From Actinomycetes bacterium (lineage in GTDB: Bacteria > Actinomycetota > Acidimicrobiia > Acidimicrobiales > Palsa-688): 14,417 bases of DNA. The position numbers and the translations under genes are program-made. Position 1 is the stretch's first letter. Each line of letters begins with the position of its first letter. Shown in pieces: positions 14,241 to 14,417 of the stretch. The DNA lies in the NCBI GenBank assembly GCA_021808425.1, contig JAKBBS010000079.1:1-14417 (forward strand), read 5' to 3'. Under the pieces are notes generated by a model. That model saw nothing but the letters and a program-made list of their open reading frames with translations, did no database searches and was not told the origin of the DNA.

Positions 14241-14417
14241 TCAGTTGTCAGGTAGCGGTTCAGCCAGACCAAGGTCGACAAACACCTGTTCAGCCACAAG
14301 AATCTCCGCTTCCGCAGCGCGCAACGCCAACGCAAGCGCATCGGAGGGCCGCGCAGAAAGCTCGACCTGCTCGCCCTCCCGGTCGATCACGGCATAAGCG
14401 AAGAAATGTCTCCCCTC
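14241..14417 (-). CDS. DUF151 / bifunctional nuclease family protein, C-terminal end (cut by right edge)
   Basis: The last 58 residues of a protein entering from the right edge, read by hand on the minus strand. They begin with GRHFFAYAVIDREGEQVELS and continue with ARPSDALALALRAAEAEILVAEQVF. The ARPSDALALALR stretch, followed by a small-residue segment and VAEQV, is the hallmark of the DUF151 domain (bifunctional nuclease family, BFN). Some plant members have DNase/RNase activity; the role of bacterial members is poorly known. The stop is TGA at 14243-14241. It converges with valS across 165 bases. The start and any other domain lie outside the window. Confidence 0.85.
   Translation of the reverse strand, partial: EGRHFFAYAVIDREGEQVELSARPSDALALALRAAEAEILVAEQVFVDLGLAEPLPDN

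Noticed and set aside
14072..14341. 89-codon minus-strand frame near the right edge
   Set aside because: It overlaps the DUF151 C-terminus in another frame, runs through the AT-rich inverted repeat, and resembles no family.
1..14417. tRNA, rRNA, insertion sequences, phage or defence systems
   Set aside because: I scanned the gaps and gene products and saw no cloverleaf, transposase, integrase, toxin-antitoxin or nuclease-helicase gene set. All complete genes belong to ordinary metabolic or housekeeping families.

Overview
The window is GC-rich, gene-dense bacterial DNA. GTG and TTG starts are common, neighbouring genes often overlap, and several promoters look leaderless or nearly so. The TetR/acyl-thioesterase pair, the acyl-CoA dehydrogenase and the overall codon style suggest a high-GC Gram-positive, probably an actinobacterium; an Acidimicrobiia-like lineage is my guess. 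No rRNA gene or other firm taxonomic marker is present.

Positions 1-4418 (minus strand) hold cytochrome c maturation System I in the order ccdA, ccmA, ccmB, ccmC, ccmD, ccmE, ccmF. The ccmF gene is cut by the left edge just before its WWD haem-handling motif. From ccmA to ccmF every neighbouring pair overlaps by 4-11 bases. Together they form the ABC exporter and haem-handling complex (CcmABCD), the haem chaperone (CcmE), the start of the haem ligation subunit (CcmF), and the membrane thiol-disulfide transporter that keeps apocytochrome cysteines reduced (CcdA). A perfect 8-bp-arm palindrome sits in the only sizeable gap, just before ccmA.

Positions 4482-7117 (plus strand) hold a GT4-type glycosyltransferase with a probable leaderless promoter. 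A 300-base gap follows with two hairpins and an operator-like repeat, then a TetR regulator translationally coupled to a PaaI-like hotdog thioesterase. Positions 7169-7654 (minus) encode a Prx5-type peroxiredoxin. Positions 7806-8516 (plus) encode ribose-5-phosphate isomerase A.

Positions 8686-11352 (minus) hold an acyl-CoA dehydrogenase and cysteinyl-tRNA synthetase. The dehydrogenase has a perfect -10 box with a 10-bp-arm palindrome at the expected transcription start. The cysS gene is divergent from an archaeal-like valyl-tRNA synthetase gene (11373-14075) across only 20 bases, which contain overlapping -10-like boxes on both strands. After valS come an AT-rich inverted repeat, probably a two-way terminator, and the C-terminal end of a DUF151 (bifunctional nuclease family) gene entering from the right edge on the minus strand.

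I found no mobile element, CRISPR array, tRNA or rRNA. I see no convincing novel multi-gene system; the best leads are regulatory DNA elements.
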